DNA of 38,264 nucleotides from Pseudonocardiales bacterium (GCA_019244165.1 JAFATA010000036.1:1-38264); one strand, 5' to 3'. Positions 9,276-17,088 are shown, counted from the stretch's first letter. The notes: a model not told the origin generated them from the sequence alone. Translations and numbers: made by a program.

Positions 9276-10844
9276 GTGACGGTGGCCCGGGAGGCGAAGC
9301 CCGATACCCCGCTGGCCGGGGACGCCTGGAGACCCCCGGCACCGACCCGGCCGAGCAGTCCGCTCCAGCGGCTGGTACCACGCCCGCTCACCGACCGGGG
9401 ACGAAGTTGGGCGGTGACGCTGAGCCTGACCGTGCTCGCCGCGGTGGTGCGGATGTGGAATCTGGGTTGGCCCACCGATGGTGGCACCCCGGTGTTTGAC
9501 GAGAAGCACTACGCGCCGCAGGCCTGGCAGATGCTGCGGGGCGGCGGGGTGGAGGACAACGCGGGCTACGAGCTCGTCGTGCATCCCCCGCTGGGCAAGC
9601 AGCTCATCGCGCTGGGCGAGCTGGTGCTGGGGTACAACGGCTGGGGGTGGCGCCTGGCCGCCGCGCTGGCCGGGACGATCTGCGTGCTGCTCATCGTGCG
9701 GATCGTGCGCCGGATCACCCGCTCGACCCTGCTGGGCGGGATCGCCGGGGTGTTGCTCATCGCCGATGGCTTCAGCCAGGTGCAAGCGCGCATCGGGATG
9801 CTCGATGTTTTCCTCGCGATGTTCATCCTCGCGGCATTCGGTTGTCTGGTCATCGACCGGGAGCAGGTGCATGAGCGGCTGGCTACGGTGGTCCGGGAGG
9901 CTCGGGTCACCGACTTCGGCCCGCGGCTCGGGGTGCGCTGGTGGCGCTTCGGGGCCGGGGTGCTGCTCGGGCTGGCCTGCGGCACGAAGTGGTCTGGAGT
10001 CTTCTACCTCGCCGCTTTCGCCGCGATGAGCCTGGCGTGGGATGCCTGCGCGCGGCGCACCGCGGGGGTCCGCCGGCCCTGGGCCGGCACGCTGGTCCGG
10101 GATCTCGGGCCGGCGTCGTGGGCCCTGGCGGTGGTGCCCCTCGGGGCCTACCTGGCGACGTGGTGGGCCTGGTTCAGCAGTGAGACCGGCACCGACCGGC
10201 ACGTGGTGGGCAAGACGATCGGCACGGGCGGTCCGTGGCACTTCGTGCCGGGAGCGCTGCGAGCCCTGTGGTACTACAGCGCTGCCGTGTTGCGCTTCCA
10301 CGAAGGGCTACTCACGCCCGCTCACCCGCACCCCTGGGAGTCCAAGCCGTGGAGCTGGCCGATGGGACTTCGGCCGATGCTCTATTACTATCAGTCTGGT
10401 GCCCCAGCCGCGGGCTGCGGGCGTCGGGACTGCGTGTCCGCCGTGATGCTCATCGGCACGCCGGCGCTGTGGTGGCTCACGCTGCCCGCCCTGGGTTGGG
10501 CGGTGTGGCGGGCAACCAGCGGAGGAGACTGGCGCTACGCGGCAGCGTTGATCGGCTACACCGCCGGCTGGCTGCCCTGGTTTGGCAACATCCACCGCCA
10601 GATGTACTTCTTCTACATGACCCCGGTGGTGCCTTTCCTGGTCATCGCCGTGACGTTGGCGCTGGGGGAGATTCTCGGCCGGGCTCACGAGGGTGCCGAG
10701 CGGCGGGGCACGGGGCTGCTGGTGGTCTCGCTGTACGTTGGGCTGGTGGTGGCGAACTTCGTCTGGCTTTGGCCCGTCCTCACCGGTGGCTCGATCACCC
10801 CGGAGCGCTGGAACGCGGAACTCTGGCTGCCCTCCTGGCGCTGA
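9276..10844 (+). CDS. pmt: Polyprenyl-phosphate-mannose: protein O-mannosyltransferase (GT39, PMT)
   Basis: Integral membrane GT39 enzyme that transfers mannose from polyprenyl phosphomannose to Ser/Thr of exported proteins. The 522 residues start at GTG 9276. The first loop carries the conserved acidic pair in PVFDEKHYAPQAW and the HPPLGKQLI motif. Next come FSQVQARIGMLDVFL, GLACGTKWSGVF, the HPHPWESKPWSWP loop and GNIHRQMYFFYMTPVVPF near the end. Many hydrophobic segments fit the usual multi-pass topology. It is divergent from rsmI. A neighbouring accessory GT87 gene (21325) probably uses the same lipid-mannose donor class but is not in this operon. Confidence 0.93.
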   Translation: MTVAREAKPDTPLAGDAWRPPAPTRPSSPLQRLVPRPLTDRGRSWAVTLSLTVLAAVVRMWNLGWPTDGGTPVFDEKHYAPQAWQMLRGGGVEDNAGYELVVHPPLGKQLIALGELVLGYNGWGWRLAAALAGTICVLLIVRIVRRITRSTLLGGIAGVLLIADGFSQVQARIGMLDVFLAMFILAAFGCLVIDREQVHERLATVVREARVTDFGPRLGVRWWRFGAGVLLGLACGTKWSGVFYLAAFAAMSLAWDACARRTAGVRRPWAGTLVRDLGPASWALAVVPLGAYLATWWAWFSSETGTDRHVVGKTIGTGGPWHFVPGALRALWYYSAAVLRFHEGLLTPAHPHPWESKPWSWPMGLRPMLYYYQSGAPAAGCGRRDCVSAVMLIGTPALWWLTLPALGWAVWRATSGGDWRYAAALIGYTAGWLPWFGNIHRQMYFFYMTPVVPFLVIAVTLALGEILGRAHEGAERRGTGLLVVSLYVGLVVANFVWLWPVLTGGSITPERWNAELWLPSWR

Positions 10845-10916
10845 GTCCCCGCCCCAGTGCCCGTACGCCGCGAACCACCCCCCGACCGGAGACGAACGTC
10901 CAAGCATAGGGAGGTA

Positions 10917-11225
10917 ATGATGATTAACAGCACCGGCCACACCTCGGCTCGGGCCCGCGGAACCCAGCCGCAACACCGGTCCCCCGACCTCACTGCCAAA
11001 CACCTCCACTGGGCGGACTCCGATCGCACCAAACCGGTCCGGCGCAGTGTCGACCTGTCCCCCATGTATCACCGCAAACTCACCCAGTGGTGCGCCGAGA
11101 CCGCCGACGTCATCGGTACCGCTCGCGTCACCGGTCAGGATGTCATCCGGGCCCTGGTCGCTCGGCTACTCATGGACGAGTCCCTCGCCCGCAGAATCCG
11201 GGACGACCTGAGCATGGACCTCTGA
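10917..11225 (+). CDS. Small DNA-binding-like protein (RHH / plasmid-partition accessory style)
   Basis: Product of 102 residues with a strong ribosome binding site (AGGGAGGT) just before tandem ATGs at 10917 and 10920. The first half is basic, Thr/Gln/His-rich and probably disordered. The second half, from RRSVDLSPMYHRKLTQW onward, reads as a compact helical domain including RVTGQDVIRALVARLLMDES. A beta strand followed by two helices with TGQDVIRALV recalls ribbon-helix-helix proteins encoded next to ParA on actinomycete plasmids and integrative elements. That resemblance is from memory and weak. No ParA is adjacent. It is the first gene after the conserved block, so it may mark the start of the accessory region. 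Confidence 0.5.
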   Translation: MMINSTGHTSARARGTQPQHRSPDLTAKHLHWADSDRTKPVRRSVDLSPMYHRKLTQWCAETADVIGTARVTGQDVIRALVARLLMDESLARRIRDDLSMDL

Positions 11226-11400
11226 AGCTCGCTGAACAGATACGGATGCGTGCCGCCAGCGGCAAGCTGAGCGCGGCGGGTGTGGCCATCTGGGCAACTT
11301 CATCCGCTCAGTTCGGCGACGTAAGCACGATCAGCACTGTGCTGGCGCGGCACCACCGGCACGTGCCAGGTAGCCGTTTGCGGAGGTGGCGTGGAGGGAG
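11226..11400 (+). pseudogene. Possible GntR-type winged-helix remnant
   Basis: Directly after the stop of the preceding gene, a plus-strand frame without its own good start reads LKLAEQIRMRAASGKLSAAG, then a degenerate stretch and AQFGDVSTISTVLARH..HVPGS. This follows the order of a GntR winged-helix domain (linear helix, turn, recognition helix, Gly-Ser end) but with changed key positions and no C-terminal domain. I read it as a decayed fragment. The remainder up to 11553 holds a terminator and no gene I can support. Confidence 0.3.
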
Positions 11401-11470
11401 CCGGCCCCGCGCGGTTGGTGTCGCCCGGAGGCGGGGCCGCCTCCCTGCACCGTCACCGGGTGAAAGCGAC

Positions 11471-11506
11471 GGTGGTGTCCTGGGCTTCCCGGCCCAGGAC
11501 ACCACC
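11471..11506. terminator. Perfect 15-bp stem hairpin, probable bidirectional terminator
   Basis: The arms 11471-11485 (GGTGGTGTCCTGGGC) and 11492-11506 are perfect inverted repeats around a six-base loop. There is no T-tract, as is common in high-GC actinobacteria. It lies between the plus-strand gene ending at 11225 and the minus-strand regulator ending at 11554, so it can serve both convergent transcripts. Confidence 0.75.
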
Positions 11507-11553
11507 GCGGATCAAATGATCATGCGATTGTCAAGGGCGGAATTGAGGCGAAA

Positions 11554-12942
11554 TTAGGGATGGATTGAGGAGGGATTGCGGGAGGACCCCTCCTCAGGGT
11601 TGTCGGTGCACAGCAGGGTGGCGATCCGGTACCGCAGGTGCTCGACCTCCTCCAGGTGCTGGTGGGCGGTGGCGTAGCGGGACAGTTCGCGCAGGTCCTC
11701 GGCGGCGCGGCGGGACCGGAGGGGGCCGGCGATGTCCAAGGCCTCGTGCCCGATGCTGGCGGCCTGCAGCGGGTCCCCGGTGACCATGGTGAGGCTGGCC
11801 AGCCTGGTCAGGCAGATCACCCGCTCCCGGGTGTGGCCCTCGGGGTGCCCGGCCGCTGCCGCCGTGAGCCGGGTGGTGGCCTCGCTGGGGTCACGTCCCA
11901 CGATCACCAGGTCGAACAGGGGCCGCCCGGTGTATTGGGCATGCCACGCGGCGTTGTAGAAGGTCATGAACACCGGGTCATTCGCCGGGCTGGAATGCGC
12001 GAAGTGCTCATCGGCGGTGCCGACCGCCCTCAGGGTCTCTTGCACCCGGCGCACCTTGGCCAGCGCGGTGGCCCGGGTGCCGTGCAGCATGGCCCGTTCG
12101 GTCGCGGTGAGCCAGTCCTCGGCGCGGACCAGAGCCAGGTCAACCAGCGTAAGGCCTTCATCGGGCCGCCCGGTCCGGGTCTCCTGCCACGCCATGTCGT
12201 CCAGGACATTGGCGCGCAGGGGCCAGTCCTTGACCTCTTCGGCGCAGGACAACGCGAAGCGGTACACCCGGCGTGCCTCCTGATAGGCGCCGGCGTCGAC
12301 AGCCATAAATGCAGCGGTGTGAGCGAGGTCGCCGACTGCGGAGAACAGCTCGGGGCGCAACCGCTCCGGGCAGGTGGCCTCCAACAGGCCAGCCGAGTAA
12401 CGCACTTGAGCCCTGACGACCGCCCGGGCTACCCCGCCGCCGTAGGTGCGATCCCAGGAGTTGAACTCCTGGGTGGCGTCGCGGACCTGCGCGATGTCGC
12501 TGGCACCGACCCGACGCGGGATCGGGTCGGGTTCGATGTCCTCCAGCAGCGCCACCATCGGTCCTTCCAGGACGAGGCTGCTCACGCCTAAGGTGGTGGT
12601 TTCGATAAGCTTTCTACGTTTCACGTCGTCCACGTCGTTCAGTTTCACGACCGCGCCGTAGTAGTGGGCGCGGGCGTTGACGAATCCCAGTTCGGAGTCT
12701 TTGGTGGCACCCAGGACCGTCCGGAAGGCTTCTCGGGTCAGTGCGTTCGGCCAGCGGATGACACCTTGCTCGATTTTGCCAATGTAGTTTGCGTTGATGT
12801 CGTATTTCTTGCCGTGATGTTTCCAGATCCAGGCACCGGCCAGCTCGGCGAGTTCCTGACGGGACAGGCAGTATTCAGAATTTGCCCGTGACTGGGTGCG
12901 CTCCCGCGCCTTCCGAAACTTGTCGTTAGGCGTCTTCTCCAT
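11554..12942 (-). CDS. Helix-turn-helix / tetratricopeptide-like transcriptional regulator
   Basis: Protein of 462 residues, ATG at 12940-12942 preceded by a GGGGGACGAG purine run. The N-terminus (about 20-75: CLSRQELAELAGAWIWKH through NYIGKIEQGVIRWPN) is a helix-turn-helix of the XRE type, with NANYIGKIEQG as the recognition part. The rest is an array of helical hairpins resembling TPRs, for example AYQEARRVYRFALSCAEEV and DPLQAASIGHEALDIAGP. This architecture matches the large actinobacterial family of TPR-containing XRE regulators; the ligand is unknown. Three such regulators occur in this window (here, 19939-21149 and 36928-38106), but this one is the most divergent. It is convergent with the 10917 gene and separated from it by a terminator. 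Confidence 0.8.
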   Translation of the reverse strand: MEKTPNDKFRKARERTQSRANSEYCLSRQELAELAGAWIWKHHGKKYDINANYIGKIEQGVIRWPNALTREAFRTVLGATKDSELGFVNARAHYYGAVVKLNDVDDVKRRKLIETTTLGVSSLVLEGPMVALLEDIEPDPIPRRVGASDIAQVRDATQEFNSWDRTYGGGVARAVVRAQVRYSAGLLEATCPERLRPELFSAVGDLAHTAAFMAVDAGAYQEARRVYRFALSCAEEVKDWPLRANVLDDMAWQETRTGRPDEGLTLVDLALVRAEDWLTATERAMLHGTRATALAKVRRVQETLRAVGTADEHFAHSSPANDPVFMTFYNAAWHAQYTGRPLFDLVIVGRDPSEATTRLTAAAAGHPEGHTRERVICLTRLASLTMVTGDPLQAASIGHEALDIAGPLRSRRAAEDLRELSRYATAHQHLEEVEHLRYRIATLLCTDNPEEGSSRNPSSIHP

Positions 12943-13416
12943 CGTCTCGTCCCCCGGTTTCCTTCTGGTGTGCTCTCGCAGGCTGAGACGGTCATAGTAT
13001 CGCCTAGGTAGACGCCGGGTGACCGCTAACCGGTCGAGGCGTAGAGGTAGGGATCACCGGCCGTAGCCTGGGCCGATCGGACTGCTGTCTCCGGCGTCGG
13101 CGCTCGTAGATGCGCGTTCTCGCCGCTGTTTCTGAACCGGGGGTTGCTGAGCGGTAACCATGAGGCTTATGCACAAACAGAATGTGAAGGAACTGGAACG
13201 CTCGAGACGCGGAGCGCTCAGGCGTTCTCTGAATGCGCCGAGTTCGACGTCAAGGCTGTTCATCGGGCCATGGACAGCTCCCGTGTCGAACTCGGCGCAC
13301 TCGGAGCGGCGCAGACGCTGGCCGGATCAATCCAGCCAGCGAAGACTTCTCCAGAAGGCTCCATGACGGCGTCGCTCTCATCCCCTTTGATTTTTGGCAA
13401 CTGAACCACTCCCCTG
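12943..13416. other. Gene-free stretch with a 15-bp inverted repeat
   Basis: I see no convincing gene here. Short open frames (13144-13404 and 13160-13366, plus; 13054-13263, minus) lack ribosome binding sites and family resemblance. The stretch must hold the promoter of the regulator starting at 12942. It also contains a perfect 15-bp inverted repeat, TGCGCCGAGTTCGAC at 13234-13248 and its complement at 13285-13299, around 36 bases. This could be a structured RNA element or the scar of a small mobile element. Confidence 0.4.
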
Positions 13417-14154
13417 CTAGCCTCGCTGGGCGGGCCCCAGATGCGCGCGGAGGAACTCGAGCGTGGCGTCCCAGGCCTTGGCGGCCTGCTCCGGGTCGTA
13501 GGTGCCGAGCAGGTTCTCGTCGTTGAAAAAAGCGTGCCCGGCGGGGTAAAAGCGGAAGTCGGGTCGTTGCCCGGTCTGGCGTTCGATGGTGGCCGCGAAC
13601 TCGCGGACCCGATCGGGGCTGGCCATCTGGTCCTGCTCGCCGAAGTGGCCGAGCAGCGGGGCGCGGAGGTTGGCAAAGCTCGGGTACTCCTTATCGAGGA
13701 CCGCGTAGAACGGCACCGCGGCGCCGATCTTGTCGCCCTGCTGGGCGGCGAGCACGAGCACAAAGCCACCGCCCATGCAGAACCCGACCGCGCCGACCTT
13801 TGAGCTGGTGACCGCGTCGTGGCCTAGCAGGTAGTCCACCGCACCCCCCAGATCACGGGCCGCCCGGTCCACCGGTAGGGCCTGCATGAGCTTGCCGGCT
13901 TCGTCGCGATCGTGCGTGGTGGGGCCGCCGTAGAGGTCGGGGGCTAGAGCGACGAAGCCCTCAGCGGCCAACCGGTTCGCCACGTCGGCGATGTGGCTGG
14001 TTAACCCCCACCACTCCTGGATCACGACAACACCGGGGCCGCTGCCAGAGTCGTGCCCAGAGGAGTCGGGCCCAGAGGAGTCGGGCAGAGCCAGGTAGCC
14101 GTGCGCGGTGGAGCCGTTGGAGGCGAAAGTCACGTTCTGCAGCGGGTTCTCCAT
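13417..14154 (-). CDS. Dienelactone hydrolase family protein
   Basis: Alpha/beta-hydrolase of the DLH family, 245 residues from ATG 14152-14154. The nucleophile elbow is GFCMGGG with C126, the triad Asp is D175 in FGEQDQMAS, the His is H207 in FYPAGHAFFND, and the family Glu is E47 in IQEWWGL. The Cys-Asp-His triad is therefore complete and it should be active on a lactone or ester; the substrate cannot be inferred. Near the N-terminus there is a short Ser/Gly/Asp insert (DSSGPDSSGHDSGSG, about 25-39) encoded by a tandem 15-bp repeat, so that loop may vary among strains. It is 42 bp downstream of the MoeA-PBP gene on the same strand. Confidence 0.88.
   Translation of the reverse strand: MENPLQNVTFASNGSTAHGYLALPDSSGPDSSGHDSGSGPGVVVIQEWWGLTSHIADVANRLAAEGFVALAPDLYGGPTTHDRDEAGKLMQALPVDRAARDLGGAVDYLLGHDAVTSSKVGAVGFCMGGGFVLVLAAQQGDKIGAAVPFYAVLDKEYPSFANLRAPLLGHFGEQDQMASPDRVREFAATIERQTGQRPDFRFYPAGHAFFNDENLLGTYDPEQAAKAWDATLEFLRAHLGPAQRG
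14056..14085. repeat. Tandem 15-bp repeat inside the dienelactone hydrolase gene
   Basis: CCCAGAGGAGTCGGG occurs twice in tandem (14056-14070, 14071-14085), with a degenerate third copy just before it. Each unit is five codons, so gain or loss keeps the frame. It encodes the Asp-Ser-Ser-Gly-rich insert near the N-terminus of the hydrolase. Confidence 0.8.
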
Positions 14155-14196
14155 ACCCCAATCCCACCACAGACCCAGGCCAGAGCAGCGCAGGGC

Positions 14197-16185
14197 TCAG
14201 CGGACCCGGAGACCGGTTTCGGCGCTGGAGTAGCCGCCGAGGGCTTCCACCGAGGCACGGAACTTCTCATCGGCCAGCAGGGCCCACAGCGGGGCGAGCA
14301 CGCCGGAGTCGTAGGCCTCCTGGGTGACTACCAGGTCGTAGGGCTCCTGGGCTACCGGCACGAAGTCCAACCCGAACGGCCGGGCCGCCGCGAGGACGCC
14401 CAGTCCGGCGTCCGCCCGTCCCGCGGCCACCGCCGCCGCGACCGCCAGGTGCGTGTGCTCCTCGCGGTGGTAGCCGAGGATGTCGTCGGATGCGATATGC
14501 CGCCGACGCAGCTCGTGGTCGAGCAGCACCCGGGTGCCCGCGCCGCGCTGCCGGTTGACGTACCGCAGTCCCGGACGGCTCAGGTCTTCGACGCCGGTGA
14601 TCCCCAACGGGTTGCCCGCGGCGACGATCAGCCCTTGCTCGCGGTGCACCAGCCGGATGACGGCGACATCGCTGAGGGCAGTGTCACGGCCGAACACCCG
14701 CGGCAGGTAGGGCAGGGTGTACTCGCCGGTCTGCGGGTCGAGCAGGTGCGAGCCGGCGAGGTGACACCGCCCGTCGCGCAGCGCCACCAGCCCGCCCAGC
14801 GAGCCGACGTTGGACGAGGCGAGCGTGACGCCCGGGTCGCTGCTGCGCAGCGCCACGGCGGCCAGGTCAAGCACCAGGTCGTGGGAGCCGATCGCCACGA
14901 TGGTGCGGTCGATGTCATGGTGCCCGCGCAGCAGTTGCACCTCGACGTCGGTGCCCGCGTGGTGGCCCTCCAGCCCGGCGGGCACCACCAGGAGCCCATC
15001 GGCCCGCACCAGCGAGGTCAGCACCCCGGCGCCGCGGGGCAGTGGGATAGCCACGATCCGCCCCCCGACCCGGCCCAGTCGTACCCGCACCCAGTCGTCC
15101 ATCCCGAACGGGGAGGCAAGTTTGCGGGCCAGCCGGGCCCGGGTCGTGGGGCGCCTTAGCGGGGTGGTGCCTTGCAGGGCAGCCAACAACGGCGCGGCGA
15201 AGATGTCGAAGGTCAGCGCCGCCGAGACGGGGTATCCGGGTGCCCCGAGCACGGGGGTGGCGTCCACGGCACCGAGCACCACGGGGTGGCCTGGACGCAC
15301 CGCGACTCCGTGCACCGTCAGCGTGCCCAGCCGCGCCACCACGGAGGCGGTGTGGTCACCCCGGCCAGCGCTCGAGCCAGCGATGATCACTACCAGGTCG
15401 GCGCGCTCGGCCGCGGTGAGCACCGCGGCCGCGATCCGCTCGGGATCATCCGGCTCGATGGGCAGCGGCAGCACCTCACAGCCGTGTTCGGCGGCCTGGC
15501 CGGCGAGCATGAGTGAGTTGGTATCGAGGATCTCCCCGATACCGAGCTCGCACCCCAACGGTCGGATCTCGTCGCCGGTGGGCAGCACCGCGACGACCGG
15601 GCGGCGGCGCACCAGGATTTCCGAGATGCCCGCCGCGGCGGCGGCGGCGACGTCCACCGCGCGCAACCGGTGCCCCGGCGCCAGCAGCAGCTCCCCGGCC
15701 GCGATGTCTTCACCGATGGAACGGACGTGCTGGTAGGGCGGTGCGGCCGCGACCAGCTCAACGCTCGGGGAGTCTGCGCCGATGACCGGGCCGACCAGGT
15801 GCACGTGTTCGCGCATCACCACTGCATCGCGACCCACGGGCAGGGGGTCACCGGTGTCGACAACGTCGAAGTCGGTAAGCGTGACCGGGGTACTCTCGCT
15901 GGCGCCCACCGTGTCCACCGAGCGCACCGCCACGCCGTCCATCCCGGCGGAGTCGAACGCCGGGGAGGACTGTCGGGCCCACACCGGCTCGGCCGTGACC
16001 CGGCCGATTGCCGCCACCAAGCCCAGCCGTTCGGTGCCCACCCGGTCCGGGCATCCGGCGGCGGCGCAGGCTTGCCGCCACGCGTCCAGCGCCTGGGCTG
16101 CCGGGACGTCATGGATGAACGGGCTGCGCGGCACAGTGGGGACGCTACTCGGAACTGTGCTCGGCATCGGGGGTGTGGGCCGCAT
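14197..16185 (-). CDS. MoeA-type molybdopterin molybdenumtransferase fused to a PBP-like domain
   Basis: Protein of 662 residues. About residues 25-420 are MoeA, which inserts molybdate or tungstate into adenylylated molybdopterin. Motifs include FDSAGMDGVAVRS, GRDAVVMREHV, VLPTGDEI, the MoCF-biosynthesis motif IIAGSSAGRGDHT, VRPGHPVVLG and LGAPGYPVSAAL. Residues about 440-655 are a periplasmic-binding-protein-like domain (VALRSSDPGVTLASSNVGSL, RYVNRQRGAGTRVLLD, AGRADAGLGVLAAA), the fusion seen in many prokaryotic MoeA proteins. It could sense or bind molybdate or tungstate, but this is inference. The start is ATG 16183-16185 with no good ribosome binding site; a nearby downstream ATG (16165-16167) is possible. 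A strong hairpin separates it from the small peptide gene upstream. Confidence 0.88.
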   Translation of the reverse strand: MRPTPPMPSTVPSSVPTVPRSPFIHDVPAAQALDAWRQACAAAGCPDRVGTERLGLVAAIGRVTAEPVWARQSSPAFDSAGMDGVAVRSVDTVGASESTPVTLTDFDVVDTGDPLPVGRDAVVMREHVHLVGPVIGADSPSVELVAAAPPYQHVRSIGEDIAAGELLLAPGHRLRAVDVAAAAAAGISEILVRRRPVVAVLPTGDEIRPLGCELGIGEILDTNSLMLAGQAAEHGCEVLPLPIEPDDPERIAAAVLTAAERADLVVIIAGSSAGRGDHTASVVARLGTLTVHGVAVRPGHPVVLGAVDATPVLGAPGYPVSAALTFDIFAAPLLAALQGTTPLRRPTTRARLARKLASPFGMDDWVRVRLGRVGGRIVAIPLPRGAGVLTSLVRADGLLVVPAGLEGHHAGTDVEVQLLRGHHDIDRTIVAIGSHDLVLDLAAVALRSSDPGVTLASSNVGSLGGLVALRDGRCHLAGSHLLDPQTGEYTLPYLPRVFGRDTALSDVAVIRLVHREQGLIVAAGNPLGITGVEDLSRPGLRYVNRQRGAGTRVLLDHELRRRHIASDDILGYHREEHTHLAVAAAVAAGRADAGLGVLAAARPFGLDFVPVAQEPYDLVVTQEAYDSGVLAPLWALLADEKFRASVEALGGYSSAETGLRVR

Positions 16186-16204
16186 CGCTGGCGGACGCGG
16201 AGGA

Positions 16205-16245
16205 GGCGGTGGCCCCGGCCCCCGGAGGGGGCCGGGGCCACCGCC
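16205..16245 (-). terminator. 19-bp perfect hairpin after small aromatic peptide gene 1
   Basis: The arms 16205-16223 and 16227-16245 pair perfectly around a three-base loop. It begins 14 bases after the stop of the peptide gene at 16259 and ends before moeA-PBP. It shares the outer sequence GGCGGTGGCC with the palindrome at 16748-16791, which follows the other peptide gene, so the terminator looks duplicated with the gene. Confidence 0.8.
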
Positions 16246-16258
16246 GATGATCTACAGG

Positions 16259-16462
16259 CTACAGCTTTCCGAGTCTGCGGTCATGACCGTAGTAGGTATA
16301 CCCGCCGTAGTTGTAGCCATTGTAGTAGGAGTACTTGAAACCGTAGCCGTAGCGGGAGATCTCCTCGCCGGTATACCGGTAACTGTTATAGTAACCGCAG
16401 GCACAGGAGTGGCCCCCACCAAAGCGATGTCCACCCGTTGCGAAGACTTCCGAGACTCTCAT
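16259..16462 (-). CDS. Small Tyr/Gly-rich peptide 1, MRVSEVF-leader family
   Basis: Product of 67 residues, ATG 16460-16462 preceded by AAGGAG at ideal spacing. The N-terminus MRVSEVFATGG is shared with the gene at 16813-17001. The rest is extraordinarily aromatic: 14 of 67 residues are Tyr, mostly in a YG/YN-rich tract (for example RYGYGFKYSYYNGYNYGG), with a single Cys pair in HSCACGYY and a basic end (HDRRLGKL). There is no signal peptide or membrane segment. I recognise no family. Its own promoter-like sequence (16652-16680) and a terminator (16205-16245) make it a monocistronic unit with a leader of about 180 bases. Options are a ribosomally made, modified peptide, a structural or metal-binding protein, or a condensate-forming low-complexity protein. 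No modifying enzyme lies adjacent. Confidence 0.75.
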   Translation of the reverse strand: MRVSEVFATGGHRFGGGHSCACGYYNSYRYTGEEISRYGYGFKYSYYNGYNYGGYTYYGHDRRLGKL

Positions 16463-16651
16463 ATCGCTCCTTCATTCCGGTCGATGGAGCCATACAGAGG
16501 CAGCCCTATACGCAAAGACCCGCCGGCGACTTCTCGATCCGCCGCATCCGGCGGCTCCCACCGATGACACAGGCCCCACGATGACACGATGATCCGAGCT
16601 GGCCCCCCTTACTCGCAGTGGTCACGCAACTCCCCGCGGTCACGCATGTCG

Positions 16652-16680
16652 AAAATAAGCCATCCAGGTGGCCACCGCAA
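16652..16680 (-). promoter_or_regulatory. Promoter-like element of peptide gene 1
   Basis: The minus-strand -35 TTGCGG (16675-16680) and -10 TATTTT (16652-16657) are separated by 17 bases, with the spacer ending in GGATGGCT. The same layout and a related spacer end (GTATGGCT) occur before peptide gene 2, which supports it as a duplicated regulatory unit. Confidence 0.55.
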
Positions 16681-16747
16681 TAGCAACTTTCCGTAGTAGA
16701 ACGACCACGCTCAGTGACGATGACGCCAGGTTGGGAGTCCGCATACA

Positions 16748-16791
16748 GCGGCGGTGGCCTCAACTCCGATCGGAGTTGAGGCCACCGCCGC
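16748..16791 (-). terminator. 44-bp perfect palindrome after small aromatic peptide gene 2
   Basis: The arms 16748-16769 and 16770-16791 (22 bp each) are exactly complementary. It lies 21 bases past the stop of the peptide gene ending at 16813 and before the promoter of peptide gene 1. Its outer arm carries the same GGCGGTGGCC as the hairpin at 16205-16245, while the inner parts differ. Confidence 0.75.
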
Positions 16792-16812
16792 AACAACCTG
16801 CGATCTGACGAG

Positions 16813-17001
16813 CTACCCCTCCACTCTCAGGAGCCCACGGCTGCGCGAGTAGCCGTAGCCGAAGTGCCCGACATAGCCATAGCCCTGGTAGTAGTAGTAG
16901 GTCCAGCGGCCGTTATCGGGGTAGTAGGGGTAACCATAGTCATAGCCTCCCCAGTTATTTCCACGGACGCCCCCCATCGCAAAGACTCCCGATACCCTCA
17001 T
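16813..17001 (-). CDS. Small Tyr/Gly-rich peptide 2, MRVSGVF-leader family
   Basis: Product of 62 residues starting at ATG 16999-17001, preceded by GGGGAGGA. A longer frame to 17028 is open, but this start has the ribosome binding site and aligns with peptide 1 (MRVSxVFAxGG). There are 13 Tyr in 62 residues, including a TYYYYQGYGY run, plus WGGYDYGYPYYP and a basic tail (SRSRGLLRVEG). Unlike peptide 1 it has no Cys. No known family is recognised. It is flanked by its own promoter-like element (17060-17088) and a palindromic terminator, and lies between a moeA gene upstream and peptide 1 downstream, all on the minus strand. It looks like a diverged tandem duplicate of peptide 1. Confidence 0.75.
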   Translation of the reverse strand: MRVSGVFAMGGVRGNNWGGYDYGYPYYPDNGRWTYYYYQGYGYVGHFGYGYSRSRGLLRVEG

Positions 17002-17059
17002 ATTCCTCCCCTTTCTTATGCTGGTCACCGGCCTTTACTCTCCGTGGTCGCTCAGCTTG

Positions 17060-17088
17060 AAGGTAAGCCATACGAGGTGCGTTTGCAA
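17060..17088 (-). promoter_or_regulatory. Promoter-like element of peptide gene 2
   Basis: The minus-strand -35 TTGCAA (17083-17088) and -10 TACCTT (17060-17065) have a 17-base spacer ending in GTATGGCT. The predicted transcript would start about 50 bases before the ATG. The surrounding bases (for example CACTGAGCGT further upstream) also recur before peptide gene 1. Confidence 0.6.

Noticed and set aside
9243..10301. N-terminal extension of rsmI by about 350 codons
   Set aside because: The extra part is antisense to pmt and Pro/Arg/Gln-rich; the RsmI family starts at MSGSVASG.
13054..13404. Short open frames on both strands between the regulator and the dienelactone hydrolase
   Set aside because: No ribosome binding sites, no family resemblance, and the plus frames run over the inverted repeat.
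16506..16796. Cys-containing 96-codon minus-strand frame between the two peptide genes
   Set aside because: It looked like a Cys-rich peptide, but it spans the promoter-like element of peptide 1 and half of the palindromic terminator of peptide 2, and has no ribosome binding site.
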